From Deltaproteobacteria bacterium (GTDB taxonomy: Bacteria > Desulfobacterota > Desulfomonilia > Desulfomonilales > Desulfomonilaceae), in the NCBI GenBank assembly GCA_021777225.1, contig JAJYDQ010000003.1:26927-90926 (forward strand): a stretch of 64,000 nt of DNA. Direction: 5' to 3'. The translations under genes and the position numbers were made by a program. The notes beneath the pieces are model-generated. The model did not search any database, was not told where the DNA came from, and worked only from the letters and a program-made list of their open reading frames with translations. How positions within the stretch are numbered: the first letter of the stretch is position 1; each line of letters begins with the position of its first letter. This document shows, in pieces, positions 62,293 through 64,000 of this stretch.

Positions 62293-62685
62293 TCAAACAA
62301 ATAGATCATGTGACTTCTTGAGGAATATTTCACCGTCGAGGCGCATGCGCCAGAAGCCATCGTCACCAAGTCTGGGTGGTTCTTCGATTGTCATATTCTT
62401 TTCAAAACCGGGGAAATTGATCAATAATCTATTTCCTTCAATTTTCACTTTTGCATCCTGAACGTAGAAAAGATCGCTCCGGAAATCAGCTTTGCCGTCG
62501 TGTCTGATACTGATGACCGTCCCTGTAGCGCCCAACCAGTCACCAAGAAAAAACGCCTGATCAAGGTTCATTTTGCTGGATTTTATGGTCAAATAGGTGT
62601 GTTCCATCCAAAACAACGCATTGCCGCCCCAAATTAAAATCGCGCCGACCACAGTTAGAAGAATTATAGTCTTGCAGGTTCTCAT
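62293..62685 (-). CDS. Small exported or anchored protein, unrecognised
   Basis: A 130-residue protein with an N-terminal hydrophobic helix (TIILLTVVGAILIWGGNALF). The mature domain is beta-rich, with LGDWLGATGTVISIRHDGKADF, then KVKIEGNRLLINFPGFEK and FWRMRLDGEIFLKK. The pattern 'W-x-G plus weight-like strands' is like the protein at 8464-8934, so both may be small lipocalin-like domains. No family is recognised. A promoter and an attenuator-like hairpin precede it on the minus strand. Confidence 0.62.
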   Translation of the reverse strand: MRTCKTIILLTVVGAILIWGGNALFWMEHTYLTIKSSKMNLDQAFFLGDWLGATGTVISIRHDGKADFRSDLFYVQDAKVKIEGNRLLINFPGFEKNMTIEEPPRLGDDGFWRMRLDGEIFLKKSHDLFV

Positions 62686-62745
62686 TTTAGGGAGCGTCGT
62701 ATTGGTTGGAAATATGCACCCTCATCCGAAACAGGTGAGTCTGTT

Positions 62746-62817
62746 GCAAAAAGAAGCCCGGCGGATTCACAAAAAGGGTATGGCTCCATAGAAGGAGGAT
62801 ACGAACGTCCGTCGGGC
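62746..62817 (-). promoter_or_regulatory. Attenuator-like structured leader before the small exported gene
   Basis: On the minus strand GCCCGACGGA (62817-62808) pairs with TCCGCCGGGC (62765-62756) over ten bases, one of which mismatches. Between them, GTAT-C-CTCC and GGAG-CC-ATAC form an inner stem. TTCTTTTTG follows the outer stem, as in an intrinsic terminator. It may end a short RNA of about 90 bases or control the gene by attenuation. No known riboswitch class was recognised. Confidence 0.45.
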
Positions 62818-62838
62818 GATTACATGACTAGCTATTTA

Positions 62839-62867
62839 AGCTTAGCTTATCGATAAAAACCTGTCAA
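62839..62867 (-). promoter_or_regulatory. Predicted promoter for the leader and small exported gene
   Basis: On the minus strand a perfect TTGACA (62867-62862), a 17-base spacer and a weak TAAGCT (62844-62839, three of six). The leader to the ATG at 62685 would be about 150 bases. Confidence 0.4.
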
Positions 62868-63021
62868 GCAATAAATGCTAAAATTCCGAATACCTATAGT
62901 TTCTCTATGATCTGTAAAAATTGGGAATTTTCATACAAAATGGCACCGTGGCATTATCACCTAGATTATAGTCATTATACAAATAGTTACTGGTAATTTA
63001 TGAAACGATTTGATAAACGTT

Positions 63022-63831
63022 ATGGATGATATTTTATTTCCTGAAGGCAGGCCAAAGTTGAAAGAAAACCCGATAATCCTCAAAACTGCCCGAGAAATTG
63101 AGACACTCCGGGAGGCAAATAGAATTGTCGCCAATATTTTGCAGAAACTCGGCGAAGTTGTGGCTCCAGGCATAACAACCGGCGAACTCGACAAGATAGC
63201 CTGCGCCATGATTAGAAACGCAGGGGCCAAACCAGCTTTCAAAGGATACCGCATGAGCAACAGAAGACCTTATCCAGCATGTATTTGCTCTTCGATTAAC
63301 GAGCAGGTCGTTCACGGTATCCCAGGCCCTAGGGCCCTCCGTGAAGGCGACATTGTCGGCGTGGATGTGGGCGTTGTTTTTAAAGGGTTCGTTGGCGACG
63401 CCGCTCGAACATATCCGGTGGGGTCAATTTCTGAGGAGGCAAAACACCTTCTAAATGTTACTGAAGAGTCTCTTTACATGGGTATTGAACAGGCCAAGAT
63501 CGGAAACCGTCTACAACAAATCTCGGCGGCGGTTCAAAAGCACGTGGAGTCAAATGGCTTTGCGGTAGTTCGGGATTTTGTAGGGCACGGAGTCGGCCGC
63601 AAAATGCATGAACCACCGCAGATACCCAATTACACAGGAGTGGGCGGAAATCCACGTTTAGAGGCGGGGATGACGCTAGCTCTCGAACCCATGGTCAACC
63701 AGGGATCGTGGAGGGTGAAGCTTCTGGATGATGAATGGACCGCAGTGACGGCGGATGGCAAGCTGTCGGCTCACTTTGAACACTCAATAGCGATAACTGA
63801 AGATGGCCCTTACATATTGTCGATGCTATAA
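63022..63831 (+). CDS. map: Methionine aminopeptidase, type I
   Basis: Removes initiator methionine. The pita-bread fold metal ligands are all visible: Asp in GVDVGVVF, Asp in VGDAARTYP, His in VGHGVGRKMHEPP, Glu in LALEPMV and Glu in HFEHSIAI. The substrate-site His is in CSSINEQVVHGIP. The start ATG 63022 (MDDILFPEG) is preferred; a TTG at 63010 is in frame, and neither has a strong ribosome site. An extension of about 24 residues precedes the core and has no SEC-C zinc motif. Length 269 residues is slightly long for type I. Confidence 0.94.
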   Translation: MDDILFPEGRPKLKENPIILKTAREIETLREANRIVANILQKLGEVVAPGITTGELDKIACAMIRNAGAKPAFKGYRMSNRRPYPACICSSINEQVVHGIPGPRALREGDIVGVDVGVVFKGFVGDAARTYPVGSISEEAKHLLNVTEESLYMGIEQAKIGNRLQQISAAVQKHVESNGFAVVRDFVGHGVGRKMHEPPQIPNYTGVGGNPRLEAGMTLALEPMVNQGSWRVKLLDDEWTAVTADGKLSAHFEHSIAITEDGPYILSML

Positions 63832-63942
63832 ACACCCGGATAAGTCATTACCTATGTTTTTTGGAATTAGAAATTATGACTATAGTTTCGCCCTTTTTGT
63901 ATGAGAATACAGTGGGGCGAGTGAATAATAGTTGAAAAACAA

Positions 63943-63997
63943 GGCGTTCCGCGCGAACCCGTTTTTTGGAAACAAACAAGGGGGAAGGAGGAACGCC
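63943..63997. repeat. Inverted repeat at window end
   Basis: GGCGTTCC at 63943-63950 and its exact complement GGAACGCC at 63990-63997 enclose 39 bases. It lies downstream of map and may be a leader structure of the next gene, or a terminator cut by the window edge. Confidence 0.4.
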
Positions 63998-64000
63998 AAG

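Larger units (their letters stand above)
62686..63021. other. Divergent intergenic region between the small exported gene and map
   Basis: This 336-base stretch holds a minus-strand promoter (62867-62839) and a two-tier hairpin with U-tract (62817-62746). A small inverted repeat, AACAG with CTGTT, is at 62730-62745. From 62870 to 63010 it is AT-rich and should contain the map promoter; I could not assign hexamers. No additional gene is supported. Confidence 0.5.

Noticed and set aside
62728..62770. Resemblance to a c-di-GMP (GEMM) riboswitch because of GCAAA followed by a GCC-rich stem
   Set aside because: The conserved order of GEMM core elements is absent, and the structure reads better as a minus-strand terminator-like hairpin.

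Overview
The window looks like the chromosome of an anaerobic deltaproteobacterium (Desulfobacterota), probably from the Desulfomonile/Syntrophobacter side of the group. This is inferred from gene content only. It carries two steps of the siroheme-based (Ahb) heme pathway, a complete futalosine menaquinone pathway, a periplasmic two-subunit [NiFe] hydrogenase, two 2-oxoacid:ferredoxin oxidoreductases, a CooT-type nickel protein and a pyruvoyl-dependent arginine decarboxylase. Coding density is high and most genes begin with clear Shine-Dalgarno sites. I saw no prophage, insertion sequence, CRISPR array, tRNA or rRNA.

Layout. 1-1.1 kb: groES-groEL (groEL cut by the window edge) behind a CIRCE operator. 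1.1-11.2 kb, plus strand: Nudix hydrolase, ahbC, a TIM-barrel isomerase, a bifunctional nuclease, a histidine kinase/NtrC-type regulator pair, an L,D-transpeptidase, two envelope proteins and a CCA-adding-type enzyme. 11.3-15.1 kb, minus strand: hisC-cmk-rpsA. 15.3-22.2 kb, plus strand: mqnL-mqnP-mqnE-mqnA-mqnC-mqnD-mqnB, one continuous cluster that takes chorismate to a demethylmenaquinone precursor. 22.3-27.1 kb, minus strand: ahbB-hemL, then the hydrogenase small and large subunits. 27.1-34.5 kb: a nucleosidase, a YbgC-type thioesterase, two exported proteins, uvrB, scpB, a glycosyltransferase and a lone receiver protein.

34.7-44.0 kb, plus strand, is the most distinctive block. A GltD-like flavoprotein fused to ferredoxin domains and a second flavoprotein lead directly into a gamma-alpha/beta 2-oxoacid oxidoreductase. 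An unrecognised helical protein follows, and then a second, paralogous gamma-alpha/beta pair. 44.1-49.2 kb, minus strand: rplM-rpsI, a GT39-like membrane glycosyltransferase, an HNH nuclease, and a small operon of a membrane-anchored protein, a NapH-like polyferredoxin and a CooT protein. 49.3-54.8 kb: gmk, an HtrA-type protease, the polyamine operon pdaD-speE-speB and a large unknown exported protein. 54.9-63.8 kb, mainly plus strand: aminotransferase-rsmE, a TPR protein with an unusual N-terminal domain, hflK-hflC, a B12-binding radical SAM enzyme and map.

Together the genes point to an anaerobic respirer that feeds H2 and 2-oxoacid electrons into menaquinone and cytochrome-type chains. Heme, menaquinone and polyamines are all made by non-canonical routes. 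The non-coding signals most worth following are an unexplained promoter-plus-hairpins region at 46.8-47.0 kb, an attenuator-like leader at 62.75-62.87 kb, and stacked palindromes in front of the hydrogenase genes. Nothing here is clearly an undescribed defence or mobile system. The least explained genetic system is the flavoprotein/2-oxoacid oxidoreductase block.
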